Assembly (NCBI RefSeq): GCF_003953935.1
Contig: NZ_RXLQ01000012.1
Coordinates: forward strand, 124,001 to 188,000
Source: Massilia atriviolacea
GTDB lineage: Bacteria > Pseudomonadota > Gammaproteobacteria > Burkholderiales > Burkholderiaceae_D
Direction of reading: 5' to 3'
DNA: 64,000 nt
The position numbers and the translations under genes are program-made. Shown in pieces: positions 19,673 through 28,472 of the stretch. The notes below the pieces were generated by a model that did not search any database, was not told the DNA's origin, and saw only the letters and a program-made list of their open reading frames with translations. Every line of letters starts with the position of its first letter. The first letter of the stretch is position 1.

Positions 19673-21706
19673 TCAAAACGCTTCCCAGTCGTCGCCGGCC
19701 GGGGCCGGCTTGGCGGCCGGCCTGGCTGGCGCCCTGGCGGTGGGTTTGGCCAGCGGCCTGGCTGGCGCGCTGGCGGCGGGTCGGGCTGCCGCGCGCGGCG
19801 CGCTGCGGGCAGGCGCCGCCGGCCGCGCCGGCGCCATGCTCTCGTCGAGCTTGAACACGCCGACCACGCCGGCCAGGGTGGCGGCCTGGTCCTGCAGCGA
19901 CTTGGCGGCCGCCGCCGCTTCCTCCACCAGCGCGGCGTTCTGCTGGGTGGCGTCGTCCATGGCGCCGATCGCATGGTTGATCTGGCCGATGCCCTGGCTC
20001 TGCTCGACACTGGCGGCGGCGATCTCGCTCATCAGGTCGGCCACCTGCTGCACCGACGTGACGATCTGGTGCATGGTGACGCCGGCCTCATCCACCAGCT
20101 TGCTGCCGGTGTCGACCTTGAGCACCGAATCGTCGATCAGGGTCTTGATTTCCTTGGCGGCGGCGGCCGAGCGCTGGGCCAGGTTGCGCACCTCGGAAGC
20201 GACCACGGCAAAGCCGCGTCCCTGCTCGCCGGCGCGCGCCGCTTCCACGGCGGCATTCAGCGCCAAAATATTGGTCTGGAAAGCGATGCCGTCGATGACG
20301 CCGATAATGTCGACGATCTTGCGCGAACTGTCGGTAATCGATCCCATCGTGCTGACCACCTGCCCCACCACCTGGCCGCCCTTGACGGCGTGCGAGGAGG
20401 CCGACACGACCAGCTGGTTGGCCTGGCTGGCGTTTTCGGCATTCTGCTTCACGGTCGAGGTCATCTGCTCCATGGCGGCGGCGGTCTGTTCCAGGCTGGA
20501 GGCTTGCGCTTCGGTGCGGCCCGACAAGTCCATGTTTCCGGCCGCGATTTGGCTGGACGCGGCGGCGATGGTGTCGGTGCTGGCGCGCACCTGGCTGATG
20601 GTCAGGTTGAGCGAGGACACGAAGCGGTTGAAAGCCTCGGCCAGGGCGCCCACCTCGTCGCCGCTCTCGACCGGCATCCGCCGGCTCAGGTCGCCATTGC
20701 CGCCGGCGATATCGCCCAGCATGGCGGCGGCGCGCGCCACCGGTCCGGCGATCGCGCGGCTGATCAGATAAATGCCGAACAGGCCGATGCCGCCGCCGAC
20801 CAGGGCCGCCACCAGGGCCGACACGGTGGCGTCGCGCGCGACGTTGCCCAGCACCTCGGCTTGCGGCACTTCGGCCACCACATACATATTCAGTTCCGGC
20901 ACATACGAGGAGGCCAGGATGCGCGCGCCATTGACGCCGGTGCCGGCGGCGTGGGTGAATCTGGCGCCGCCCAGCAGGGCCTTGCTCAGTTCTTCGCTAT
21001 ATCCGGGCAAGTCCTTGAGGAAGTGCTTGCCGTCGGCCAGGGCGGCGTCGCGGTGCACCAGCACGGCGCCGTTGGCGCCGACCAGCGAGACGAAGCCGGT
21101 CTTGCCGACATGGTAGGCGCGGATGGTGTCGGCCAGCGCCGCCACCGACAGGCCGACCCCGGCCACGGCCAGCTTGCCCGCTCCCGCCTCGGCGCGCACA
21201 TTGATGAACAACATGATGTCGGAAGCGCCTTCCTTGTTCAGCACCAGCGAGTAGGGCTTGCCTTCGGAGAGGAAGGCGTGGAACCACTGGTCCTTGCCGC
21301 CCTCCTTGTCGACCGTGCGGGTCAGGCCCTGCTCGCTCATGTACTTGCCGCTCGACTGCGATACCCAGAACACCGTGACGGCCTTGTTCTTGGCCTTGAC
21401 GCTGCCGGCATAGGCCTTCCAGGCATCGATGCCGGTCTCGGGCAAGCCTTCGCGTTCCCAGGCGTGCACATAGGTGTTGTTGGCCAGCGCCAGCGAGGCG
21501 CCCAGCGGCACCGAAATCTGGCGCAGCACGTCGTTGCGGATCTCGCCCACCAGCGACGGCAGTTCCTGTTCGACCACCCGCTCGCGGATGGCGCGGCTGC
21601 TCATGGTGATGCTCAGGGTGGAGGAAACGATCACGAACAGGAGCAGGCAGGCTGCCATGCTCAACATGAGTTTTTTCTGGATCGACAGATCGCGCAGCAA
21701 GGTCAA
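19673..21706 (-). CDS. Methyl-accepting chemotaxis protein with Cache sensor and C-terminal tether
   Basis: A transmembrane chemoreceptor of about 677 residues. A first membrane helix ([20 protein letters not shown]) leads to a periplasmic dCache-type sensor (features [19 protein letters not shown] and [20 protein letters not shown]), a second helix ([18 protein letters not shown]), HAMP, and a long signalling hairpin whose tip reads [20 protein letters not shown]. The C-terminus is an Ala/Pro/Arg-rich linker ending in DWEAF, a CheR/CheB-docking pentapeptide like NWETF. I prefer the TTG at 21706, with GAAAGGA nine bases upstream, over an in-frame GTG at 21736 that has no ribosome site. No chemotaxis genes are adjacent. 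Confidence 0.9.
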   Translation of the reverse strand: MTLLRDLSIQKKLMLSMAACLLLFVIVSSTLSITMSSRAIRERVVEQELPSLVGEIRNDVLRQISVPLGASLALANNTYVHAWEREGLPETGIDAWKAYAGSVKAKNKAVTVFWVSQSSGKYMSEQGLTRTVDKEGGKDQWFHAFLSEGKPYSLVLNKEGASDIMLFINVRAEAGAGKLAVAGVGLSVAALADTIRAYHVGKTGFVSLVGANGAVLVHRDAALADGKHFLKDLPGYSEELSKALLGGARFTHAAGTGVNGARILASSYVPELNMYVVAEVPQAEVLGNVARDATVSALVAALVGGGIGLFGIYLISRAIAGPVARAAAMLGDIAGGNGDLSRRMPVESGDEVGALAEAFNRFVSSLNLTISQVRASTDTIAAASSQIAAGNMDLSGRTEAQASSLEQTAAAMEQMTSTVKQNAENASQANQLVVSASSHAVKGGQVVGQVVSTMGSITDSSRKIVDIIGVIDGIAFQTNILALNAAVEAARAGEQGRGFAVVASEVRNLAQRSAAAAKEIKTLIDDSVLKVDTGSKLVDEAGVTMHQIVTSVQQVADLMSEIAAASVEQSQGIGQINHAIGAMDDATQQNAALVEEAAAAAKSLQDQAATLAGVVGVFKLDESMAPARPAAPARSAPRAAARPAASAPARPLAKPTARAPARPAAKPAPAGDDWEAF

Positions 21707-21866
21707 GGCAGTGTCCTTTCCGTGACAGGCAGTCACAACACAAGACCATATTCCTGTCTGGTTTGCTCAAGGTCAAGACCAAACGCAATCGGGCGTGCTA
21801 ACGCCAACTGGAAGTGTTGCGTGCCTGTCGCAAGCTGGACAAACACGCAATGTTTCGCCGGCTCCC

Positions 21867-23168
21867 TCAGCCCGCCCCGAGGTAGATGAATTTGAACAGG
21901 AACAGGGCGGCGATCACCCATACCGCCAGCTTGACGTCGCGCGCGCGTCCGGTCAGCAGCTTGAGCACGGCATAGGAAATGAATCCGAACGCCACGCCGG
22001 TGGCGATCGAATACGTGAAGGGCATGGCCAGGGCGGTGATCGCGGCCGGGATGCTTTCGGTGGTGTCGTTCCAGTCGATCCCGCCCAGTTCGCGCAGCAT
22101 CAGGCAAGCCACGTACAGCAGCGCCGGAGCGGTGGCGTAGGCCGGCACGACCGAGGCCAGCGGCGACAGGAACAGGCAGCCGAGGAACAGGACCGCCACC
22201 GCCACCGCGGTCAGGCCGGTGCGTCCGCCGGCCTGGACCCCGGCCGCGCTTTCGATATAGGCCGTGGTGCTGGACGTGCCCAGGGTGGCGCCGGCCACGA
22301 TGGCGCAGCTGTCGGCCATCAGGGCCTTGTTCATGCGCGCCATCTTGCCGTCGACCAGCAGGCCGGCGCGGCTGGCCACGCCCATCAGGGTGCCGGTGGC
22401 GTCGAACAGCTCGACCAGGAAGAACACCAGCACCACGTTGAGGATCCCGACCGAGAGCGCGCCCATGATGTCGAGCTTGAACAGGGTCGGGGCCAGCGAC
22501 GGCGGGGCCGACACCAGGCCCATGAACTTGTTGTCGGCGAAGAAGAAGCTGAGCACGGTCACCAGCAGGATGCCGATCAGGATGGCGCCCTTGACCTTCA
22601 GTTTGTCGAGCGCGACGATGGCAAAAAAGCCGACGATCGCCAGCAGGGGCGGCGCCGCGTGCAGGTTGCCCATGGTGACCATGGTGTCCTTGTTGGCCAC
22701 CACGATGCCCGCATTGTGCAGCGCGATCAGGCCGAGGAACAGGCCGAGGCCGACCGCGATCGCGATCCGGATCGAGGCCGGGATGCCGTCGATGATCATT
22801 TCGCGCAGGCGAAACGCACTGACCACCAGGAACAGGCAGCCGGAAATGAAGACCGCGCCCAGCGCCACCTCCCACGACAGTCCCATCTGCCTGACCACGA
22901 TGAAGGCGAAATAGGCATTCAGGCCCATCCCCGGCGCCAGCCCGATCGGATAGTTGGCGTACAAACCCATGATCAGGCTGCCGAGGGCGGCGGCCAGGCA
23001 GGTGGCGACGAACACCGCATCGGTGGGCATGCCGGCGCTGCCGAGGATCGAGGGATTGACGAAGATGATATAGGCCATCGTCAGGAAGGTGGTCAGCCCG
23101 GCCAGCAGCTCGGTGCGGACGTCGGTGCCGTGCTCCTTGAGTTTGAAATGGTTTTCAAGTAACGACAA
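21867..23168 (-). CDS. NCS2-family purine permease (AzgA/PbuG type)
   Basis: A 433-residue, multi-helix nucleobase transporter. The N-terminus LLENHFKLKEHGTDVRTELL and the segment GLTTFLTMAYIIFVNPSIL are hallmarks of the AzgA/PbuG (adenine, guanine, hypoxanthine) branch, along with GMGLNAYFAFIVV and TLGTSSTTAYIESAAGVQAG. The ORF continues upstream, but a TTG at 23168, with CAGGAGACC six bases before it, gives the standard family length and N-terminus, so I choose it. Divergent from the amino-acid binding protein gene; the 314-base gap between them holds the promoters. Confidence 0.9.
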   Translation of the reverse strand: MSLLENHFKLKEHGTDVRTELLAGLTTFLTMAYIIFVNPSILGSAGMPTDAVFVATCLAAALGSLIMGLYANYPIGLAPGMGLNAYFAFIVVRQMGLSWEVALGAVFISGCLFLVVSAFRLREMIIDGIPASIRIAIAVGLGLFLGLIALHNAGIVVANKDTMVTMGNLHAAPPLLAIVGFFAIVALDKLKVKGAILIGILLVTVLSFFFADNKFMGLVSAPPSLAPTLFKLDIMGALSVGILNVVLVFFLVELFDATGTLMGVASRAGLLVDGKMARMNKALMADSCAIVAGATLGTSSTTAYIESAAGVQAGGRTGLTAVAVAVLFLGCLFLSPLASVVPAYATAPALLYVACLMLRELGGIDWNDTTESIPAAITALAMPFTYSIATGVAFGFISYAVLKLLTGRARDVKLAVWVIAALFLFKFIYLGAG

Positions 23169-23482
23169 GATGGTCTCCTGGTATGTGATTGCATGGGGAA
23201 ATATAGCAGCCGGCGCCCCGCCGGGGGGCATATCGTACCCTGTCGTCGGCATTCCCATGCGATGCGCATGGCCGGGCTGCGCTCTTGCCGTGTACTGACG
23301 CAAATACAACAGTCAAAGTGTTGCAGTAGCGAAAATTTGCCTTAAACTAAAGCGCCCTTGCCAAGAACGCTATTCATTTGCCTAACATTGCGGACCTTGC
23401 ACATCGGGCTGCGCGGCAGCCGGTGCGGGGGTTCCCGTCAGCAGTTTTCGCTCTCAACAGACCAGAAGGAAAAGGACTACGC
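23169..23482. promoter_or_regulatory. Divergent promoter region between the purine permease and the LivK-like gene
   Basis: This 314-base gap has no credible gene. For the rightward gene a promoter is visible: TTGCAG at 23321-23326, 16 bases, then TAAACT at 23343-23348. The DNA around it is distinctly more AT-rich than the rest. A ribosome site, AGAAGGAAAAGGA, precedes the 23483 start. I see no riboswitch-like structure for the purine permease. Confidence 0.5.
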
Positions 23483-24631
23483 ATGAAACTTAGCCATATC
23501 GGATTCGCAGCGGCAACGCTGTGCCTCGCCAGTGCCACGTTTGCGGCCGACACCATCAAGATCGGCGCGCTGCTGCCGCTGACGGGCGGATCGGCCCCGC
23601 TGGGACTGGCGGTGCGTGACGGCCAGCGCCTGGCGGTCGCGCAGATCAATGCCCGTGGCGGCGTGATGGGACGCAATCTGGAACTGGTCGAGATGAACGA
23701 CGAGAGCAAGCCCGAACTGGCGGAAAAGAATATGCAAGCCCTGCTGGCCAAGGGCGTGGTTGCCTGTTCCTGCGGCGTGAACACGGGTGTGGTGCTGGCT
23801 TACCAGCCGGCGATGCAAAACGCCAGGCTGCCCAATATCGTGCCGGCGTCGGCCGGCACCAAGCTGACCAGGGCCTTCCAGAACGCGCCGGAAGGCAACT
23901 ATACCTTCCGCGTGCAAGCCTCGGACACGCTGCAGGCGCAGATGATGGTCGACTACGCGGTCAAGAAGGGCCACAAGAAAATCGCCCTGCTGCACGACAC
24001 CACGCCTTACGGCACCGGCGGGCACGACGACATGGTCAAGCAATTGCTCACGCATGACATCAAGGCGGTCTCGGTGGGCAGCTTCAAGATCGGCGACGCC
24101 GACATGTCGGCCCAGCTGGCCAAGGCCAAAGAAGCGGGCGCGACGGTACTGCTGGTGTACGGCATCGGCACCGAGCAGGGCCACATTGCCGCCAGCAGCG
24201 CCCGCATGGGCATGCACCTGCCGATCATCGGTTCATGGGCGAATGCCACCGATTCCTTCATCAACGTCGCCGCCGCCCATGCCGAAGGGGCGATCTCGCC
24301 GCAAACCTTCGTCGAAGGCGCCACCTCGACCGCCGGACGCGAGTTCGAAGCCCTGTACCGCGCCCAGTACAAGCGTCCGCGCATCACCAATCCGACCGCG
24401 GTGGCGGGCGGGCACGACTCGATCCTGCTGCTGGCGGCCGCCATCCGCCAGGCCAACAGTACCGAGGGCGCCAAGATCAAGGCCGCGCTCGAAAGGCTGA
24501 GCATCACGGTGCCGGGCGCGATCGCCACCTACAACAAGCCGTTTTCGGAAGATGATCATGAAGGCATCAACCTGAGCAGCGCTGTGATGGCAGTCTGGAA
24601 AAAAGGCGCCATCGTGCGCGCGCCGCTGTAA
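23483..24631 (+). CDS. Branched-chain amino-acid/amide-type ABC binding protein (orphan)
   Basis: A 382-residue periplasmic binding protein of the LivK/Peripla_BP_6 family. The signal peptide (SHIGFAAATLCLASATFA) ends before ADTIKIGALLPLTGGSAPLG, the classical start of the mature domain. GNYTFRVQASDTLQAQMMVD and the hinge region are also family-typical. It has no permease or ATPase neighbours, so it either serves a transporter encoded elsewhere or feeds a sensor. The ligand is not predictable. The start at 23483 is supported by the purine-rich ribosome site upstream. Confidence 0.87.
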   Translation: MKLSHIGFAAATLCLASATFAADTIKIGALLPLTGGSAPLGLAVRDGQRLAVAQINARGGVMGRNLELVEMNDESKPELAEKNMQALLAKGVVACSCGVNTGVVLAYQPAMQNARLPNIVPASAGTKLTRAFQNAPEGNYTFRVQASDTLQAQMMVDYAVKKGHKKIALLHDTTPYGTGGHDDMVKQLLTHDIKAVSVGSFKIGDADMSAQLAKAKEAGATVLLVYGIGTEQGHIAASSARMGMHLPIIGSWANATDSFINVAAAHAEGAISPQTFVEGATSTAGREFEALYRAQYKRPRITNPTAVAGGHDSILLLAAAIRQANSTEGAKIKAALERLSITVPGAIATYNKPFSEDDHEGINLSSAVMAVWKKGAIVRAPL

Positions 24632-24644
24632 GCGCGGGAAGGTC

Positions 24645-25274
24645 TCAGGCCGCCGGCCGGCCCAGCTGCGCCAGCGCCTCGGCGGAGCCGTTGAACAGGT
24701 CCAGGTCGACCGCGCCGGCGATGCCGTCCAGCGTGCCGGTCTGCGCATGCTGCCAGATGGTGTAGCCGCTCACGCCATGCGGCACGACCGGCGCGGCGGC
24801 CGTGGTGTACTCGGCGATCCAGAGCGGATAGGCGCACAGCGCGGCGCAGCCGGCCAGGTTGCTGTTCCAGAACGAGAGCGAGGAATAGATCAGCGGCGTG
24901 CAGCCGAGCGCCTTCTGCACCTCGGTCAGCCACTCCAGGGCGCAACTGTCGATGGCCGCGCATGGCATGCCGCAGGCGGTTTCGACATCGAGCATGGGCG
25001 GCAGGTCGCCCGCCTCCGGCGCGCCGAGCACGCTGAGGAAATGGCGCGCCTGCTGGCCCGCATCCACGTCCGCATGCAGGAAGTGATAGGCCCCGCGCGC
25101 GATGCCGGCGGCACGCATGCCCTGGTAGTTGGCGCCGAACATGGCATCGGTGACGCCGCTGCCTTCGCTGGCCTTGGCGTAGGCGAACGCGATGCCTTGC
25201 TGCGCGACCTTTGGCCAGTCGATGCGGCCCTGGAAGTGCGACACGTCGATCCCCTTCAGTAAGGTACTGTCCAT
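24645..25274 (-). CDS. Glycoside hydrolase family 25 lysozyme-like muramidase
   Basis: A 209-residue GH25 protein, expected to cut the N-acetylmuramic acid to N-acetylglucosamine bond of peptidoglycan. The fold is complete: KGIDVSHFQGRIDWPKV at the N-terminus, the DxE catalytic pair in PPMLDVETACG, PLIYSSLSFW, LWIAEYTTAA and YTIWQHAQTGTLDGI. From the ATG at 25274 there is no signal peptide, as in many phage or toxin-type lysozymes; a longer in-frame start does not add one. No holin or phage genes are near. It converges with the LivK-like gene, 13 bases apart. It could be a prophage remnant or a contact-dependent effector. Confidence 0.87.
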   Translation of the reverse strand: MDSTLLKGIDVSHFQGRIDWPKVAQQGIAFAYAKASEGSGVTDAMFGANYQGMRAAGIARGAYHFLHADVDAGQQARHFLSVLGAPEAGDLPPMLDVETACGMPCAAIDSCALEWLTEVQKALGCTPLIYSSLSFWNSNLAGCAALCAYPLWIAEYTTAAAPVVPHGVSGYTIWQHAQTGTLDGIAGAVDLDLFNGSAEALAQLGRPAA

Positions 25275-25401
25275 GCCTGACTGCCTTTCTGGCGCCGCGC
25301 ACGGCGCCGTTGTCGAGATCGCTCGGAAAGCACGGCGCGGCCAGGACTGGCCATGGCGCCTTGCGTTATTCATGCAGGTGCCAGATTACCACGCTGCGCG
25401 C

Positions 25402-26442
25402 CTAGCCGGACGCCGCCGCGTCGCCGAACACCGCCGCCAGACCGGTCGCGTTCAGGCTGCGCTCGAACCACCGTTCAAGCTCTTCCCTCGTGCCCTGGGT
25501 GAATCGCTGCACGGCCCATGGCGGCAAATCACCGAAGCGCTTGGCCAACAGGCTGCCAAGCGCTTTGCGCAGGCCAATGACCTGGCCTTCGGCAATCCCT
25601 TCCTGCTTGCCTTCCTGCCGGCCTTGCGCCCTGGCTTCTTCCCTGGCTTTCTCTCCCAGCGCGAGTCCTTTTTTCAAGCCGATCTCCTCCAGTTGCTCGG
25701 CCCAGCTCAACATTGTGGTTTCCATGTCCGTCACCTCCATCGGCTCAATGTCAAAGAAATCCTGATTCTCGGTCCTGCGCGCTGCCAGCGCCTTTACCCA
25801 TGTCCAGACCGAGTTGCGCAGGCTGGTCTGGGGCGTATCCCTGAACCAGGCCATCAGCGCGCGAAAATGCGTGTGTAAGACATCGGGGACCTGTGAGAGT
25901 TCAATCCGGAACAGCAGCGCCAGCAGGTCGTCGTTTGCCTCCAGCGCCGCCAGGTCCAGGCGCTGCTGGTCGATCAGCACGTAGCGCTGGGATGGCTGGA
26001 AGGCCGCCAGTTCGGCGGGCGCCGCCATCAGCAACTGCGCCAGGTCCCTGCTGGCGTTCCAGCGCGGCGCGCCGTTGTACAACACCAGCGGCAGCACCGG
26101 CGGCAACAGCAAGCCCGGCGACAATTCGTGGCGCTTGACCAGGTCCTGGCACAGCAGGCCGACATAGGTCTGCATGCGCAGCGCCATCCAGCGGTCCACG
26201 CCGGACTGGCATTCGAGCAGGATGTATACGTAGAGGAAGTCGTCGCCGACCTGCACGCGCCAGACGATGTCGTTCTGGCGCGCCGAAGGCCGCTCGCTGA
26301 CATAGTCGGGATTGACGCGCTTGAAGGCCGACAGGGCGACGCCCTCGAACACGGTGAAGGGCGTAAAGCCCGTGAGCAGTTCGCGCACCATTTCCGGGTG
26401 GGCGAACAGGGCGCGGTATCCAAGGTCGTGAGTGGCAGTCAT
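25402..26442 (-). CDS. Rpn-family recombination-promoting nuclease (PD-(D/E)XK, transposase_31)
   Basis: A 346-residue member of the Rpn/YhgA-like family. The nuclease core is near residues 50-95: RQNDIVWRVQ supplies the aspartate and YVYILLECQSGVDRW the E-x-Q catalytic strand. ALRMQTYVGLLCQDLVK and LPPVLPLVLYNGAPRW are family signatures. The C-terminal part has a charged EEARAQGRQEGKQEG low-complexity stretch, typical of these proteins. E. coli RpnA promotes RecA-independent recombination; the families are mobile and variable in copy number. It is a solitary gene with no transposon ends in sight. Confidence 0.87.
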   Translation of the reverse strand: MTATHDLGYRALFAHPEMVRELLTGFTPFTVFEGVALSAFKRVNPDYVSERPSARQNDIVWRVQVGDDFLYVYILLECQSGVDRWMALRMQTYVGLLCQDLVKRHELSPGLLLPPVLPLVLYNGAPRWNASRDLAQLLMAAPAELAAFQPSQRYVLIDQQRLDLAALEANDDLLALLFRIELSQVPDVLHTHFRALMAWFRDTPQTSLRNSVWTWVKALAARRTENQDFFDIEPMEVTDMETTMLSWAEQLEEIGLKKGLALGEKAREEARAQGRQEGKQEGIAEGQVIGLRKALGSLLAKRFGDLPPWAVQRFTQGTREELERWFERSLNATGLAAVFGDAAASG

Positions 26443-26574
26443 GGCGCATCTTAGCCAGCGGCCCTGGCCTGCCTTTGCGCTGGCTCAATCGTGCGCAAGC
26501 GCGTGCTGGCGGCAAGCGCCGCGCGCCTACGGTGCGCGGCATGCCGTCGCCGCGCTGCGCTTGCCGGGCCGGGA

Positions 26575-27117
26575 TCAGTTGCGCGCCGCGCTTCCCGGAT
26601 CGGCGATCTCGCTGCGCAGCTGCTCCAGGCGCCGGATCTTTGCTTCCACCCTGGCGATCTGCGCCGCCGGAATCCCGCTGGCGCGGGCGCGCTCGACGTC
26701 GGCCTGCAAGCGCGGCACTTCGAGCACGACCGCGCTGGCGAAGGCGGCCTTGACGCGCGCTTCCTGGCCCGCCTGATACGCCCGGTACGCTTGCGGATCG
26801 GCCAGCTGCGCGGGGCTCGGGCCGGCGCCGGCCGGCGCCTGGCGCGCCAGCGGCGGCGTGCGCGCGTCGCCATGCAGGCGCGCGTCGGCCATGCTCACCG
26901 ATGCCGCGATGGGCGCACTGCGCGGCACATCGCCGAACCATCCGCCTCCCGCCGGCTGGACTGTCGCGCCAGCCTGGGCGGGCGCTGCGGCGGCCGGCGG
27001 CACGGGTGCGGCCTCCCGCGCGGCCGAGGACGGCGCCGGCGCCGGCGCGGGCGGCCGCGCCAGCAGGGAGGCGGCGGCCGCCACCACCAGCGCCGCCAGC
27101 AGGGCGCCGCCCTTCAT
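26575..27117 (-). CDS. Small exported helical protein coupled to the isomerase gene
   Basis: I do not recognise this 180-residue protein. It begins with a hydrophobic anchor or signal (LLAALVVAAAASLLA), then a Pro/Ala linker, a segment GGGWFGDVPRSAPI, and a C-terminal helical, charged region (AYQAGQEARVKAAFASAVVL through AQIARVEAKIRRLEQLRSEI) likely to form a coiled coil. Its ATG overlaps the isomerase stop by four bases. It is the third gene of the phospholipase operon, so a periplasmic assembly or escort role, loosely like a lipase foldase, is conceivable but unproven. Confidence 0.6.
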   Translation of the reverse strand: MKGGALLAALVVAAAASLLARPPAPAPAPSSAAREAAPVPPAAAAPAQAGATVQPAGGGWFGDVPRSAPIAASVSMADARLHGDARTPPLARQAPAGAGPSPAQLADPQAYRAYQAGQEARVKAAFASAVVLEVPRLQADVERARASGIPAAQIARVEAKIRRLEQLRSEIADPGSAARN

Positions 27118-28472
27118 GCCGGCCCCCCCCCTGCCAGGCCGGCCCGGCTGATCTCGATGCGCGCCCTGCGCAGCACGTCGGCGCGCAGGGCCGCCAGCTG
27201 CGCCGCCGCCATCTCGCGCGCCACTGCGCGGCTGGCGACGTAGCGCACCGATTCGGAATCGGCCGCCTGGACCCCTTGCACGCGCTCCTCGACCAGCACG
27301 ATTTCCCACGGCGCATCGCGACCGGGGCCGGCAGGGGTGCGCACCGGGGCCGAGACCCGGCCCGGCGTCTGCACGAACAGCAGCTGCGCCAGCCAGCCCG
27401 GTTTGCCTTCATGGCGCACCCAGCCCAGCGCGCCGCCGCCGGCGGCGTCGGGCGCGATCGAGTGGCGCCGCGCCAGGGCCGCAAAATCGGCGCCGCCGGC
27501 CAGCGCGGCCGCCACCTTGTGCGCCGCCGCTTCATCGGGCAGGCGGATATGGCGCGCGCGCACCCGTTCGATGCGCACGAAGTCCTCGCGGTGACGCTCG
27601 TAGTAAGCGCGCACCTGGTCCGGGCCGACCTGGCCGGCCAGGGTGTCGAGCAGGCGGCTGCCGGCATGCTGGTCGTCGCCCATGCCATGCAGGCGCATCA
27701 TGGCCTGCACGTCGGCCTGGTCGGCCAGCACCCGGCGCAGGTCGGCCAGGGCCTGCGCGCCGAAACGGCGCCGGCTCCAGTCCAGCACATACCAGGACGC
27801 GACCTGCTGCCTGGCCTGCTGCTGCATGAAGTCGCGCTGGCGCGCGAACAGCGCCACCCGGCCCTGGACGTTCTGGCGCCGCGCCACATCGGCCAGGCTG
27901 ATGCTGCCTTCGCCGCCGCCCGGTTTGGCGAAGCGCAGCAGCACCAGCTTGTCCGCCCGCGCCAGTTGCGCCTCGCTCAGGCTGGTGTCGAGCTGCAAGG
28001 CGCCGGGCTTGCCGAACACCGCGTCGAGTTCGGCCTCGGTCAATGGCGGCGCCGGCCGCAGCAGGCTGTCGAGGCCGCTTCCCGGCAGTTGCTGCAAATC
28101 CTGTTCCATCTCCTTGCCGTACAGGCTGCGCAAGGTGCTCACCAGCTGGTCGTCGATGCTCACCTCGCGAGAAAAGCCGACCCGCTGGCCGGACCACAGC
28201 GCCGCTTCGCCGAAGCGCTTGCGCGCCTCCCGGGCCAGCAGGCGGTTGGCGATGAGGGCCTCGAGCGTGGCGCTGCGCTGCGCCGCCGGATCGCTGGCGC
28301 GCGCGATGCGCCAGCTGCTGTCGACGCTGAACGCGAACAGCGGCGCGCCGTCGATGCGCGCCGCCGGCACCGCCGCAGCCGGCGCCGGCGCCGCCAGGGC
28401 CGGCCAGGCGCACGCCAGGCAGGCGGCGCCGGCCACGAGGCCCAGCCTGTGCAGAAGCGGCGCCAGGTTCAC
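27114..28472 (-). CDS. Parvulin-type peptidyl-prolyl isomerase (SurA/PrsA-like), periplasmic
   Basis: A 452-residue exported isomerase. A signal segment (HRLGLVAGAACLACAWPALA) is followed by a SurA-like N-terminal helical chaperone region (about residues 50-290). A rotamase domain follows at about 300-385: VRARHIRLPDEAAAHKV, then GGADFAALARRHSIAPDAAGGGALGWV, then WEIVLVEERV. A C-terminal helix completes it. The start is a GTG at 28472 overlapping the phospholipase stop by four bases (GTGA), so translation is coupled. Its position suggests it helps fold the secreted phospholipase C encoded just upstream. Confidence 0.82.
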   Translation of the reverse strand: MNLAPLLHRLGLVAGAACLACAWPALAAPAPAAAVPAARIDGAPLFAFSVDSSWRIARASDPAAQRSATLEALIANRLLAREARKRFGEAALWSGQRVGFSREVSIDDQLVSTLRSLYGKEMEQDLQQLPGSGLDSLLRPAPPLTEAELDAVFGKPGALQLDTSLSEAQLARADKLVLLRFAKPGGGEGSISLADVARRQNVQGRVALFARQRDFMQQQARQQVASWYVLDWSRRRFGAQALADLRRVLADQADVQAMMRLHGMGDDQHAGSRLLDTLAGQVGPDQVRAYYERHREDFVRIERVRARHIRLPDEAAAHKVAAALAGGADFAALARRHSIAPDAAGGGALGWVRHEGKPGWLAQLLFVQTPGRVSAPVRTPAGPGRDAPWEIVLVEERVQGVQAADSESVRYVASRAVAREMAAAQLAALRADVLRRARIEISRAGLAGGGPA

